Origin: Scalesia atractyloides
Lineage: Eukaryota > Streptophyta > Magnoliopsida > Asterales > Asteraceae
NCBI GenBank assembly: GCA_947069175.1
Contig: CAMTDV010000012.1
Coordinates: 33,884,341-33,948,340 of the forward strand
Length of the DNA: 64,000 nucleotides
Direction of reading: 5' to 3'
The translations under genes and the position numbers were made by a program. The notes below the pieces were generated by a model. It saw only the letters and a program-made list of their open reading frames with translations. It did no database searches and was not told the origin of the DNA. Each line of letters opens with the position of its first letter. Position 1 is the stretch's first letter. Below, piece after piece: positions 35,729 to 48,370 of this stretch.

Positions 35729-36260
35729 GATGACGATGACGGGTTTACATGAAGGGGATGAATGGTGTTTGTTTATAATATAAAGGGACAAGGATTATGT
35801 TTGGAGGGTTGGGTTGGGTTGGGAAGATGAGTTAGAGCCGGACCAAAGAAGGGTGAAGGAGTCAAAAAGGACGTGTATAGTTACCATTACAATATTCAAT
35901 ACTGGACAATTTCAAATTAATATATTTAGTCAATTGTTGTTTTTGTTTCGGTTTGAACATTTACTTCTAGCCTTGACAAATTCAATCAGTTGTTAGTTAT
36001 TATTATTCTAGCTAAAATTCCTAAGTGTTATAAATGTATTTGCTTTGGCTATTAACAATTATATAGATAAGTATAATTTAATACTTATGTTATTAGATAG
36101 TTGTTAAAGCTATAGATGATTATGTTTCCTGCATTTTATATACCACAATGTATCTCATATGTATAGCAGATTAGTTAATAAAATACTATCTTTTTTTCTT
36201 TATTCCTGTTCTCATAGTTTGTTTTTTTTTTTTTTTGCTATAAGACTTGTTTAATAGAAA
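35729..36260. other. Upstream region of the AAA-ATPase gene
   Basis: It presumably holds the 5' UTR and promoter of the minus-strand gene. Minus-strand TTTATATTATAAAC just upstream of the ATG is AT-rich but too close to the start for a sure TATA call. A GGGTTGGGTTGGG stretch occurs at about 35807-35822 on the plus strand. Confidence 0.3.
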
Positions 36261-36645
36261 GAGTAAAATGCCAAAATAGTTACTCAGTTTAGATTATTTT
36301 TGTCATTTTAGTCCAAAGATAAACATTTTGTATCTGGGTCACAGAGATTCCAATTTTGATATCATTTTATCCAAAAGGTAAATTGGGTCAAAGTTTTCTG
36401 TTATCCTTAACCTTTTTGTCGTCTTCCTCATTTTAATTAAGATATACTAATACGTAAAAAGACGATTCTACCATTCATTAAAATGAGGAAGATGACAAAA
36501 AAGATGGAGGATAACAAAAATTTTGACCCAGTTTGCCTTTTAGATAAAAATGACATCAAAATTGAAATCTAGGGACTTGAATACAAAAGTTTATTTTTTT
36601 ACTAAAGTGACGTAAACTGAGGTACCATTTTGACATTTTACTTGA
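36261..36645. mobile_element. Foldback MITE, about 385 bp
   Basis: The left end is GTAAAATGCCAAAATAGTTA and the right end on the reverse strand is GTAAAATGTCAAAATGGTAC. The inverted similarity runs almost to the centre (CCTCATTTTAAT and ATTAAAATGAGG). It encodes nothing. Confidence 0.85.
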
Positions 36646-36888
36646 ATAGAAAACATCAATTACATTGAACAAATTATATACAAAATCGTTACTAAACCTT
36701 TATACTTTAAAAAGGGTAAGTGACACGGATGATTTATAAGTTCAAATTTCACTTTTTGTCATAATTTAGAAAAACTTGTAAATGTTCTTACTAGTTAATT
36801 GCTTAATCGTCACTTTTTTAATTGATGTTTTAATTTTTTTTTAACATTTTAATTTACCTTAACAAATATTTTTTTAAAGTTTACCCCG

Positions 36889-37070
36889 CTAGTGGTGTAA
36901 ACAAGCCCAAAGACTCGATAGCTACTCATTATCGGCTCGGTTTAAAGCTCGAACATGCCAAGCTTTAACGAGCCCGAGCTCGAGCCTGAAATAGAGCTCG
37001 TTTTGTTATCGAGCCGAGCTTGAGCCTGAAATACAAAACTCGTTTAGGCTCGCGAGCCTAAACGAGCCCA

Positions 37071-37104
<34 letters not shown>

Positions 37105-37364
37105 ATGATGATAACATTGGCAAGCCGAACTCGAGCCAAGCTTTGGCTCGTTTAAGCAATACTGAAACAGCTCAAGCCGAGCTTTTAGCTCGTTTGAGGT
37201 CGTTTTCAAAATAGCTCGAGCCGAGCTCGAGATTTAAGTTTTACTCGCAAGCCGAGCTTGAGCTCAAATAAGTAAGCTCGAACTGAGCGAGCTCGAGTCA
37301 AGATTCAGAAAAACATGACGAGCCCAGTCGAGCTCAGACTCGGCCCGGCTCGTTTACACCGCTA
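36889..37364. mobile_element. hAT-type MITE rich in GAGCTCG
   Basis: Ends are TAGTGGTGTAAACAAGCC and, on the reverse strand, TAGCGGTGTAAACGAGCC. Inside, GAGCTCGAGC-type words repeat on both strands and a TA tract lies at 37072-37100. No clear 8-bp TSD was found. Confidence 0.7.
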
Positions 37365-38024
37365 ATCGCCACGAGGATCGAATGTTAACGAATGAATAAA
37401 CAGTTAGGAGATATAGTAAACATAATCTAATTTACTCTTTTGAAAAAAGTATTTTATGATAAAAATCCCAATAATGAGGTAAAGCGTGTGGTTGATGATG
37501 TATCACGTGTGTGTTGATTATCTCTGGCTGGCATTCATAAGTTGAAGGCGTATTTTAAGGGTACAACTCATGAGGCAATGTATTTGGATTTTAATGCATG
37601 TCCAGTACCCAAGCCAAAAATATACCTCCATTGCTGTTTGGGGGGTGTTGTGGGCTTGGGGGATATATGGTGGACAAGAAAAGCATCTAATATAATACTT
37701 GTGTCAACATTTAAAAAAGAAAAAAAAGTTAATTCCAAAATGCATACTTTTATCAAAGGGAAATCACTATGTTAACACAAAAAATTACCCAAATGTAAAA
37801 TTATTAGGGGTCAATGCGTTCAAAAAACGTGATATTTGTTAGTATCATGTTATTTACGGTTGATGTTATGAATTTTATGCATTTTTTTAACCAACCGCAC
37901 GATCCTTGTGGTTCACCGAATCTTGGAACTCAGTTTCAACCATCTCCATAGTTAATGCATGTGATATTTGATGAACCTTAGAACTTGATGTTCACATTGA
38001 AATTCGTCACATATTTTCTTGATT

Positions 38025-38400
38025 GAACTGTCAAAATATCTCTGAGATTTAGTCACTTTCACCACTTTTGTTCAAAACTCAAATCTTTTGAATTTGAGTC
38101 CCTTTAGTTTCAATTTTGTTGACATTTTAATTCAAAAGAAAATATGGTCAGATTTTTCAGTTAACATCTAGCTTTTTTTTTTCCTTTTCCTCTCTTTAAT
38201 AAAAGGCAAAATGGTCAGACTTTTTTAATTTATTATAATAAAACGTTAAGAGACCATTTTGTCATTCATTAAAAGGGAGGAAAAAGACAAAAAAAAGTTG
38301 GATGTTAGCTGAAAAATATGACAAGATTTTACAGATTTTGATTTTGGCTGAAAATAGTAACAAAATTGAAATCACATGAACCATTTTAACAGTTTACTCT
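38025..38400. mobile_element. Foldback MITE related to that at 36261
   Basis: TTTTTCAGTTAACATC (about 38153-38168) is mirrored by GATGTTAGCTGAAAAA (about 38303-38318), with CTTTTCCTC..CTTT and AAAGGGAGGAAAAAG inside. The internal AATGGTCAGA and GACCATTTTG segments recall the 36261 family. Confidence 0.65.
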
Positions 38401-38585
38401 ATTTTCTTTTATTAGTCTAATCTACTTTCAATTCTACAACAATATCCATTAGAGGACTGGACCCTTAATCTCTTATGAAAGGGTGCTATACTGCTAGTCT
38501 AAAAGCCTTTGATATTCAACACTTTTAGAGTATGTATGATATACATTTGTGCTTATTATTTAAATACTTTTTATCAAAGGGTTTA

Positions 38586-38655
38586 TAGCCTAATGGTATA
38601 GAGTGTGTAATAAATACATTCATCTTTAAGTGGTTGAGGGTTCTAGTCTTATGGT
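38586..38655 (+). repeat. SINE-like tRNA-derived head
   Basis: TAGCCTAATGG matches the pol III A box consensus exactly, and about 50 nt later GGGTTCTAGTCTT is an eroded B box. No body or tail could be delimited. Confidence 0.4.
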
Positions 38656-38659
38656 GGAT

Positions 38660-38885
38660 ATTATTAGGCATGAGCATTTGGTACCTGTACCGTACGGAGC
38701 CATTTTCGATAGCAATATGATATCAACTTTTTGTGTTTTTCAGGATTGGTAATTTTGATTCAGTACGGTATGGTATTTTGGTTTACCTTTGAGTACCAGT
38801 ATCATACCAGCCATTTTCTGTGCCGGTACCTACATTTTGCGTTTTTTGAGATCGGTACTGGTACATTGCCAAGCTCTTTCCTAGA
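38660..38885. mobile_element. Probable MITE with GGTACC-rich ends
   Basis: The left end is GGCATGAGCATTTGGTACC and the right end on the reverse strand is AGGAAAGAGCTTGGCAATGT followed by ACCAGTACC. Several GGTAC and GTACCAG words lie inside. The ends have diverged. Confidence 0.4.
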
Positions 38886-40780
38886 CATTATTGTAGATAT
38901 AAAAGTAAGTTTTGGAGAGTGTAAGTTATGTTAAAGACATCACAGGTTTTGTTTAAAAATCTTTGATAATATATGAGAGAAGAAGTAAACTTGCTTCTTA
39001 GAGGGTTACACCCACCATCATATACTACTCTTCTAAGGCTAAAGGATGTGGTTAATTAGTGAAGGCTTATCATCATCCTCCATCTCAGCGTTACATCAGC
39101 ATCTCTCGTTCCACCATCTCTCTCATCCACTATCCATAGGTGTGATTCACTATTCGCTCCACGGCCCCCCTTTTTATTGTTTTCTCTAAATTATTCACTT
39201 TTAAATGAAACGTTACTATACTCATGAGCATCATGGAGATTTCCACCATTTTCATGCTTCACCAATGAAGCGGGTGGTGTTCACAAGTGGCCATGATGCC
39301 ATACCCCCTCCATGACCCCCTCCCCCTCCCGACCAAGACCGTTTAGTCTAATAAATCAAACGTGAGGAACAAGGCGTGGGAACAAGTTGTAAAGTCGAAA
39401 TTGTTAAAAATGAAGAAACACGTAGATTACGCTCAACATGCAAGGGAGCAACCAAAAGTGTAATATTGACATCTAAGAATACCACATGATTTCAAATATA
39501 AATGTCTGTGATTCAAGTGTCGTGTCGATTCTTATTGGTTTAAATGTTTTTCTTTAAATCGTTACATTCATAATTTTTGTTAAAGTTCTCAAAAGGCTAA
39601 TTAAGTAACTATTAAGGATTTATATTTCGCTTTAAGTTTGCTACGTAATTTTCTTGGTCAGCATGGTTTATGTATATTAAAACATAAATCATTTGATGTT
39701 TAACCTGTATTTTATGTGACTTTTTTTTATCGATTTTGTATGAATTTTAATCTTTTTGTAAATCCATGACAGATATTTGCTAGATACATAAAGAACTTAA
39801 CTCTAATCCAAAATCCTTAGCAATGGCTAATGCTTGTAAATAAATAAATGACAACACCAGGTTAGAAATCTCCAACACAAGAGAGCTATTGAGCAACTGA
39901 GCAAGTCACACATAGAGGTGCGCTAACGTACCGAAATTGAGTAATTTAATTGAAATTTGTTTATTCTAGTACATAAAATGTATTCCTTATTTATTAAATT
40001 TAGTGTAAATAAACAATGTTTTAAATATTATATCTACTACTGCACAATTAAATAAAAACAATTTGCTAAATTCATATTCAATTAAGTTAATCTATGTGAC
40101 ACTTTAACTAGTTTGATTTAGTTTAGTTTTATACACAACACATCGTCAATAAAATATAGCATTAGTTGGTTTGTTTTCATCTAAGTGGTTAAAGTGGCAA
40201 TCTAAAGAAAGTCAAATATAATTTGCATTGTAGTTTTCCATCTTAGATACAAATTGGCCAAGAGGATTATCCTAATTGATTTGCCTCTTCAGTAGTATTT
40301 GTCTCTTAGTTAGGTAGACCACCGGTAACATAATTCGGGTCCGCATGACCACATACGTCACAACATTGTTGTGGTCCGCCATTAACGACCATAGGTTGGT
40401 TTGTCCACTTGTCTGTCTCTAATGATCCTCGCAAATGACTTTTTTGGTTAGGACTCGCATTTCTTTATTCGGACTCATGGTTCTCCTAGTAGAGTTTTCA
40501 TTTTCGGCTAGGACTTATGGTTTTCCGGTTCAGGTTTTTTGGCTTACCCGGTGCTACCCAAGATCTATAAATCCCTATTAGTGAAGACCATCATGTATTT
40601 TATTATGACGTTTACTTGACCAACAAGTAAAATGTACTTGCATAGATGCAAGTTTTAAACACGTTACTGGTAATTGACTGATAAAAAAGACTGATATCGT
40701 TAATACATACATCTTGAGGTTGAATAGCCTTTTATGCGATTTGCTCTTCTAGTGTTCATTTTTTTACTTGGTTATGATTA
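38886..40780. other. Intergenic region without recognised genes
   Basis: A C-rich patch lies at 39165-39330 (CCCCCTCCATGACCCCCTCC). A stretch at 40320-40560 has moderate GC but no ORF I can support. Confidence 0.45.
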
Positions 40781-40783
40781 GGG

Positions 40784-40954
40784 GTGTTCATACCTAACTT
40801 TGAGTCAAGCCAGGCTAGTTTAACTTGGGCTCAAGCTTAGAACTATACGTGCAGGTTCAGCTCAAGTTTAAACTAGGTTGATTAAAACTTGAGACAATTC
40901 ACGGCTCTACGAATAGTTGGATCACTTTATTGGTTCAAATAAATAAATTTTGAT
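40784..40954. repeat. Fragment of a hAT-type MITE
   Basis: It begins TAGGGGTGTTCATACC and continues with GCTCAAGCTTAG- and GGTTCAGCTCAAG-like words, resembling the style of 36889-37364. The other end was not found; the copia element lies immediately to the right. Confidence 0.4.
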
Positions 40955-40959
40955 ATTGA

Positions 40960-41117
40960 TAATGGAATATACCAAAACATATTCCCATGTATTTTAGGAA
41001 GTATATTTCTGTGTAAATATTTGTAATTACTTTCTCCCCAAGTCAAGGGATTATATGGTGTATATACAGTTAATGAATTAATGAGAAAGGCAAGTGATTG
41101 AACCATACAATTCTACA
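40960..41117 (+). repeat. 5' LTR of copia element 1
   Basis: Starts TAATGGAATATACC (probably eroded from TG..) and ends TTCTACA directly before the PBS. Confidence 0.9.
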
Positions 41118-41127
41118 TGGTATCAGG
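41118..41127 (+). other. Primer-binding site of copia element 1
   Basis: TGGTATCAGG follows the LTR with no gap and matches the initiator tRNA-Met PBS except for erosion after TATCAG. Confidence 0.85.
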
Positions 41128-41129
41128 CC

Positions 41130-41744
41130 ATCCATAATCCCCCCTCCCTCCCTCCCTCTCATATTGCCGTCATCTTTCTCACCACCTTGTTCAATTTATT
41201 TCTCCCCTCCCTAACTCAATATGTCCTCATCAATTATCCACCCGGCGGTCACCGTCACCAACATAAAAAATTTCATTCCCTTATCCTTAACATGAAAACC
41301 GACACCACGGCTTATGCCGCTTGGTGCACCATTAAAAACCTATTTCTTGACAACCAAGCCTCACGTACCATTCACCTACAAAAGAAATTCGCCAACACTC
41401 GCCTAGACCAATTTCCTGACATATGTTCATATTGCCAAGCCATGAAGGAACTCTAAGACCAACTTGTTAGTCTCGACTCCAACACCACAGAAAACCAATT
41501 GGTTTCACAAATACTTGCCAGCTTGAATGACCAATACGAGAACATATCTCTTATCCTTCAAGAAACACAACACCTACCCAACTTCTACAATACTCGCTCT
41601 ATCTTATGCCGAGTAGAAGACCGAAAAATATGCAAGCCAAAAACTCGGCTCAAGCCGCTGGCACCGCTCTTAATGCCGCAACCGACTGTACCCCTTCATG
41701 AAACCACAACCATGAAATCTCCTCTAATCTGCCGGAGTCCATAG
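41130..41744 (+). pseudogene. Copia Gag (UBN2-type), copia element 1
   Basis: Recognisable pieces are AYAAWCTIKNLFLDNQASRT, IHLQKKFANTRLDQFPDI and, after a TAA at 41454, QLVSQILASLNDQYENISLI. This is the order seen in UBN2-type copia Gag. A Gly/Arg-rich stretch follows (about 41745-41870). No zinc knuckle is evident. Confidence 0.85.
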
Positions 41745-42540
41745 ATCGTTATAGGGGTCGCGGCCGAGGTCGGCATTCTTACAACCGTCCCCGTGGTCAG
41801 CCATCCTACGGCCCAAATAATTATTGGCCCTCAACTCCATGGTCGGCCCCTCCCAATTATAATCAGCCCGCTTAGCCTCATGTGCCTCCATGTCCATATC
41901 CCTCGGCCCAAAACAACGCATCCAAATCCACAACCCATCACAATCCCTCGGCCCAAGGGATACTCGGCCCACATCCTGCTCAAAATAACTCGGCCCAATC
42001 ATACACGGCAGGATACTCACCCACAGACATTGCACAGGCTCTTTACAACTTGGCTCTTCATCACAATGACCAGTCATGGACCATGGACATGGGTGCTTCA
42101 GGTATAATGTCTCCCCAATCTGATAAGTTTCCCTCTATTTTAAATTCTGACATTATTCGTAATATAATTGTTGATGATGGCAAAACCAACCTGGTCTTAG
42201 GACAAGGTGACATCACCCTAACCCCACCCTTTCCTCCCTTTAAACTTAAAAGTGTCCTTTATGCACCAAACCTTGTCAAAAACCTTATTTCCATTCGTCG
42301 CTTTACTCCTGATAATCAATTAACTATTGAATTTGACCCATATGGTTTTACTGTGAAGGACTCAAGACCAAGAAACCTCTCCTACAGTGCAATAGCTCGG
42401 GGGACCTTTACACTCTTAGCCCATCCAACATCACCAATCTCTCATCGGCTTCCACTTTTGCAGCCATCTCTCAAGACACTTGGCACCAACGACTCGGTCA
42501 CCCTGGTCCAGTCATTTTGCAATCTTTAAAAACTTCGAAT
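41745..42540 (+). pseudogene. Copia protease and pre-integrase region, copia element 1
   Basis: The protease region (41882-42529) reads WTMDMGASGIMSPQ near 42077-42118, so the expected D-T/S-G is D-M-G. LVLGQGDITL and LKSVLYAPNLVKNLISIRR follow, typical of copia protease. Near 42483 another frame reads WHQRLGHPGPV, the start of the pre-integrase zinc region, so a frameshift separates the two. Confidence 0.85.
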
Positions 42541-43452
42541 AATATTAAACGTGGTAGATTACAAAATAAGGTTTGTTCTTCTAGTATTTTTGGGAAACAT
42601 TCCCGTCTTCCATTTGCTACTTCTTATACCCGTACCTTAATGCCATTTGATCTTGTTCATAGTGATGTTTGGACGTCTCCTATTATTAGTAATGGGGTTC
42701 ATCGTTATTATGTGCTGTTTTTAGACGACTACACCAATTTTTTATGGACCTACCCAATAACCCACAAATATAATGTTTACTCAATGTTTACAAAATTTAC
42801 AACATTCATTCAACCCCAATTTGGTCGAAAAATCAAGCAATTACAATTTGACAATGGTCATGAATATGCTAATAATCAATTTCACCAATTTTGTGACCAA
42901 AATGGTATGCACTTCCGTTTTTCATGTCCTCACACCTCGTCCCAAAATGGGAAAGCGGAACGTAAAATCCGCACCATCAACAACCTTATACGAACCCTAC
43001 TTGCCCACTCACCCACGCCAAATATTTATTGGCCTCATGCCCTCGAAACCGCCACTTATCTCCTTAACATCATTCATGCTAAACTGCATAATTTTCAAAC
43101 CCCCACTCAACGTCTCTACCACTGCCTTCCCTCATATGAGCACCTTCGGGTGTTCAGGTGCCTATGTTACCCCCTCATACCCAAGACCACCATCCATAAA
43201 CTAGAGTTTCGCTCCACACCATGTGTGTTCCTCAGCTATCCACCAAACCACCGTGGGTACAAGTGTCTTGACCTTCGAACAAATAAAATCATTATCAACC
43301 GACATGTCTTCGTTGACGAAACAATATTTCCATTCTCCGATAAACCTAAACCAAACCTTAACACCTACACCTTTTTAGATGATTCCTTAAGCCCATATTC
43401 TCACATCTCCAATCAACAGACCACCACACCTACATCCCACACTACACATTAA
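42517..43452 (+). pseudogene. Copia integrase, copia element 1
   Basis: Open for 311 codons. The catalytic triad is visible: FDLVHSDVW, LQFDNGHEYANNQF (usually QCDNG) and HTSSQNGKAERKIRTINN. WPHALETATYLLN and LRVFRCLCYP follow. The ORF ends in a Pro/Thr/Ser-rich linker at 43452, and a low-complexity proline-rich region without an open frame bridges to the RT at 43792. Confidence 0.92.
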
Positions 43453-43791
43453 CCGAACCACCCCAACCCTAACCCGAATTCTCCAACAACCCATTCCGCG
43501 CCCACTCCACACTCGCCTGATAACTCAAACCCAAACCCACCCCTCTCTTCCCCTACCACGGCCAAATAATCTCACCACTCTTCAGATCCCGGCCCAACCA
43601 CACCCACGGTACCATCCCCACAACCGGCCCAACATCACACACCGCCTCCCCACAGCCCAATCCCACAGCCACCACCTCTACCTACCCGGACCATTCATAC
43701 TCGAGCCATGTCTGGCATCACCAAACCTAAACATATTTTTAATATTTCCGCCTAAACCATTTCTCCCATCCCCAAAAATCCTGATATTGTC

Positions 43792-44354
43792 TTGTCTAAC
43801 CCGGATTGGTGTAAGGCTATGACTAATGAGTTTAATGCCTTAATTAAAAACAAGACTTGGGAACTTGTCCCGAGACAACCTCACATGCATGTTATGCGTA
43901 GCATGTGGCTATTTAGTCATAAATACAGGTCTGATGGCACATTGGAAAGGTACAAGGCACGGTTGGTGTGTGATGGGCGTAATCAGGAAATTGGTGTGGA
44001 CTTCGGGGAAACATTTAGTCCGGTGGTTAAACCGGCAACCATCCGGGCCGTTTTATCTTTGGCCATATCACAATCATGGCCAGTTCATCAGTTGGATGTC
44101 ACTAATGCCTTTCTACACGGGCACCTTACTGAAACAGTCTATATGTACCAACCTATGGGGTTCCGTCACAGGGATTTTCCGGATCATGTTTGTCGCCTCA
44201 AAAAGTCTCTTTATGGCCTCAAACAGGCACCACGGGCATGGTACCAGAAGTTCACAGACTTTGTTACTTCAATTGGTTTTATTCAAAGCCGTTGCGATAA
44301 CTCTCTCTTCACCTATCACCATGGGGGTTACATTGCTTACCTACTCATTTACGT
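43792..44354 (+). pseudogene. Copia reverse transcriptase, 5' part, copia element 1
   Basis: NPDWCKAMTNEFNALIKNKT, WLFSHKYRSDGTLERYKARL, DFGETFSPVVKPATIRAVLS, QLDVTNAFLHGHL and SLYGLKQAPRAWYQKF are all in one frame. The sequence stops at AYLLIYV, exactly at the YVDD catalytic box, where gypsy element 2 begins. The box resumes at 53497. Confidence 0.93.
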
Positions 44355-46437
44355 TGTAACACCCCAAAAATGGCAAATTATATATACAAAAGAAGATAAA
44401 ATTAAATAAATAAAATAGCTAGGAATAGCCAACCTAGTTAACTATATGTGACTAACTAAAAGAAGAATTTGATTTAACAAAACATGAGGGACTAAAAGTG
44501 TCAAAGGGAAAAACTAATTTAATAAAAATAAAGGAAAAAACACAACACACTGGCTTAGTGTGTGCGTATGCGCGACTAGAAGAAGAACAGGGAACCAAAC
44601 CCTACTTCTTGATTATCAACACAATTCCCACCCAAATTGACATAGATCAAAGTGATTTTGGTGCATGTTTGATAATTTAGAGCCTACAACATCATCTCAT
44701 CATAAGGTATGTCAAAAATCCAGTGAATATTGAAGTAGTGAATTCACAATTGAATCTTTTGATGTGAAATTGATGGTGGGATTTTAGTGTAGTGATAGAA
44801 ACTATAGTGCTTACATGATTAGGGCAAACCCTCGATGAATTAGTAATCAAATGCCTTTAGATTAAGTGTTTGAATAACTAACAATGTTTGTATTGGATGG
44901 GTTTTGATAAAAGAATAAAAGAAAATATAAGTTGTGATAGTGAAATTCTATTAATTGATGTTATTATGCTAGATTCTGGATGTTAATTGAACATATTAGA
45001 TATTGAAGCTTGACTGAATGTAACTACTTGGCTATTGACTAAATCGTAGACTTGGTAAAAGTAGTTTAAGGATTAAGCACATAAAGTGCTTGGCGAAACA
45101 CATGAACTAATTACCAAACTTAAATAATTAAACAGATTATGTTAAAGGAAATGTGAAAGAATGTGTTTGGCAAATTAATATGCCCTAGTTATGAGCCGAG
45201 TGGTTCAATAACATTGACTTGTATATTTTAAGCAACGCGAGTGAAGCGTCGGAAAGTCAAGCCGGTGCGGACAAGCGTCTGAAGAGAAAGCTTTAAGGTA
45301 TGTGACTATATGCCTTGTAGATTTCTTATAAATGAATAATTATTTTGAATTAAAAATAAAAGCGATGGATTTCGCTAGAATGACCAAACGGGTCAAAACA
45401 AGATAATAAATGGTAGTTTGGTCAAATAAATGCGATGGATCTCGCTAGAATGACCAAATAGAACTAAACAATATGATAAATGATTGTTTGGTTAAATAAA
45501 AGCGATGGATTTCGCTAGAATGACCAAATGAATCCAAACAATGTGATAAACGATTGTTTGGTCAAATAAAAGCGATGGATTTCGCTATGATGACTAAGTG
45601 GGTCAAAATAATATGATATATGATGGTTTGGATTAATAAAAGTAATAAACTTTGTACAACGGCTAAACGAGTCAAACATTATGACAAATGAAGTTAATCT
45701 GAGAAATGTTGGGTATATCAAATAAATGGTTATATGGATAAAGAATATGGTTAACGAAATTCGATTGTCAAAAATAAACAAAGGGATCAAAATGATTCTA
45801 ATTTACGATATTGAACGTTATTAGTATAAAGGTTATAAACAAGGCACTACAGAATTGAAAATGGTGAAATATTATATTTACGAACATTTTCTGCAAGTAT
45901 CGAGTCACGAATTAAAGTGTGAAACACGAAACGGGTCAAAAGAAAAAATAAAAAAATGCAGCAGCTTATGTGCTGCAGTAGAAGCCATCAGCGACGCCAC
46001 TTCAGGCCGTCGCCGACGCTGCAACAATTATCCGACGGCTTAATCCACTGTCTACGGTGGTTAAGTTATGACGCAGCGAAACAAGAACCGTCACCGACGC
46101 AACTCTAAAAAAGAAACTATAAATTTTTATGTAATTAGTTTGATAATTTTTATTATGTTACTCACTGATTTGTTATCTACTAACAAGTGGTAAATTAGGT
46201 AACTTTGAAGATTGAAACCTCTCGAGTATGAAGATCAAGTTGACTAATGAACCGAACACTTTTGATATTCAAGCTTCTGCTCATTTTGTCAAATTTTAGT
46301 AATAATATGTGAAGTTGTTTTAAGTATCTCTAATATTTAAACAATTCAGTTTTGTAAATAGTTTTACAAATATTATTTTCTATAATGATTGTAGTATTTT
46401 CCCATCATATATTTATTTTAGAAGAATGGGTCTTACA
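44355..46437 (+). repeat. 5' LTR of gypsy element 2
   Basis: 2083 bp, ending GGGTCTTACA. It lacks about 240 bp (between 45688 and 45690) that the 3' LTR keeps at about 52503-52738. It contains a four-copy tandem repeat (45358-45640) and a GC-richer patch at 45958-46095 with ATGCAGCAGC..GTGCTGCAGT. Confidence 0.93.
45358..45640. repeat. Tandem repeat of about 61 bp in the LTR of gypsy element 2 (also at 52170-52455)
   Basis: Four copies share AAAGCGATGGATTTCGCT (with a small AGCGA/TCGCT hairpin), then AGAATGACCAAA and TGGTTTGGTCAAATAAA-like sequence. The same array is present in the 3' LTR, where the missing block adds further degraded units. Confidence 0.88.
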
Positions 46438-46440
46438 AGT

Positions 46441-46453
46441 TGGTAATCAGAGC
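46441..46453 (+). other. Primer-binding site of gypsy element 2
   Basis: TGGTAATCAGAGC is the initiator tRNA-Met PBS with one inserted A, three bases after the LTR. Confidence 0.8.
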
Positions 46454-46774
46454 TAAAGGTTAAAAAAAACGAAACGGGTTTGGTTCAAGGCTTGTTCAAG
46501 ACATTCAATAAGAATCAGTTATAAATTTAATTTATGTACGAAATAATAGAAAGCAAAATGATTTGAAGTGTATGGGAAGGAGTGTATTAATACACTCGAA
46601 CCCGGGAAATACACAGAATATAAACAATGAAGGCAAGTCATATACTTGACCAGACTGAAAAAGAAAGATATATTGCGTGTATTATCAAATGAATAGAGTA
46701 AATATCCATATAAAATATGGAAATTATGAAACAGGTTGCTTACCAAAATTACTTTGAACATTACAGCTAAAGAA

Positions 46775-47968
46775 ATGTCGGAAGAAACAGGCAATGATAC
46801 AGTGTCTCTTTTGACAGAAGAGATACGAGAAAAGATTTTCGAGGAAGTCGGAAAAGCCTTGGAGGCAAGTTTACCTCAATTCATGGATAGATTACTAACT
46901 ACAATCTTGTCGGTTGTAGAAGAAAGGATGAATGAATTAAAAGAAAAAGATAAAACTAAAAACAAGAAAGCGTGTTCATATGATAAATTCATGGCATGTA
47001 AACCGCCAATTTATAATGTGGAGGTAGATCCAGTCGTTTGTCAATGATGGATAAGTGACATTGAAGGAGTCTTTGAGAGAACCCACTGTGACGCAACCGA
47101 TTTCATAGCTTACGGAATCGGTCAATTAAAGGGTCAAGCAAAAGATTGGTGGGACAATCTTAGGAAGGAACAAGGGGTTGAAATCACAAGAAACATGATG
47201 TGGGAAGAGTTTAAGGTGCCTTTCCTTAAACATCATAGCCCAAAAGCTGTCATTAACAAGATCAAAGAGGAATTCATTCAGTTAAGGCAAAAAGGCGAGT
47301 TGATTGATAAGATCACGGGGGTGTTCCTCGATAAAGTCAGATTCTACGATGAACTGGTGCAGACGGAAGAACAAAAGATTTAATACTATTATAACATGCT
47401 GAGTGCGGAATACATGGAGTTTATGACTCCCTCGAAGTATGAACACCTCGCAGAAATTGTGAATGTCGCTAGTGAACGGGAGATAGAGCTGAAAAAGCAG
47501 GTGGAAAGGGGAGAGAGGAGGGCGTTGGATACAAATCCAAGCCCGACTAAGAAATAAAAAATGACCGAGTCTTCAAAGAAGATAAACGTAAAAGGAGGGA
47601 CGCCAAATTGTAAAATATGTAATCGAGCCCATAAAGGCGAATGTTATTTCAAAAATAAGCTAGGTGTGGTGTGCTAGAAGACGGGACATGTAGCTTCAAA
47701 TTGCCCCGGGAAGATATCAGTGTGCTACAAATGCTATCAACCGGGGCACAAGAAGTCTGAATGCCCGGATTTGGTAGGAAGGAAAGTCACGACAGATAAG
47801 AAGACGGAAGCCCCAAAAGCAAAAGCAAGATATTTCCAAATAACTGTCGCCGAGGCAAAAATTGAACCAGATGTAGTCACAGGTACCTTTATCATAAATT
47901 TAATTCCCGTTCATATTTTATTTGATACGGGTGCAAACAAATCTTTTATTTCACACAATTGTTAAACT
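46775..47968 (+). pseudogene. Gag and start of protease, gypsy element 2
   Basis: Likely start ATG at 46775 (MSEETGNDTVSLLTEEIREK). Capsid motifs follow: WISDIEGVFERTHCDATDF, GQAKDWWDNLR and FKVPFLKHHSP. In-frame stops fall near 47045, 47381, 47555 and 47675. The zinc-knuckle region has an imperfect CKICNRAHKGEC, a knuckle hit by a stop, and an intact CYKCYQPGHKKSEC. The chain continues into ITVAEAKIEPDVVTGTFIIN and the protease active site HILFDTGANKSFIS. Confidence 0.9.
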
Positions 47969-48101
47969 TCCATCATTCACATTAACAAGATTACCAATGC
48001 CCTTAGAGGTAGAAGTAGGCAATAACAAAACTTTTATTAACATTGAGGATGAGGATTATGTAGTCGACTTAATACCCATGTCAATGGGGGAACTCTAAGT
48101 A

Positions 48102-48370
48102 GTGATTGGAATGGATTGGTTGTCCCGCTCCCACGCCAATGTGATATGCTCTCGTAAAGAAATACAATTAATATCTCCAAGCGGAAGGCGTGTTAATATA
48201 TATGGGGAAAAGTGTGGCTACCCCCTCATATGCTCGGCAATGGAAGCCCGTAGACTTATTCAACATGGGTGCAAGGCTCACTTAACCTATATACTTGATT
48301 CGAAAAGGAGTCGCCAACAATTAGAGAGGTACCAGTCGTTAGAGAATATGAAGATGTATTCCTAGAAGAC
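48102..48370 (+). pseudogene. Protease C-terminal part, gypsy element 2
   Basis: IGMDWLSRSHANVICSRKEI and YGEKCGYPLICSAMEARRLI are the protease tail and link to RT. A frameshift near 47965 and a stop before 48102 split it from the active site. Confidence 0.85.

Noticed and set aside
35719..35791. Upstream start of the AAA-ATPase at 35791
   Set aside because: The codon there is TTG. The first ATG in frame is at 35728 and places the membrane anchor at the N terminus, as in the family.
41724..42077. 117-codon minus-strand ORF
   Set aside because: Antisense shadow of the Gly/Arg/Pro-rich gag-protease linker of copia element 1.
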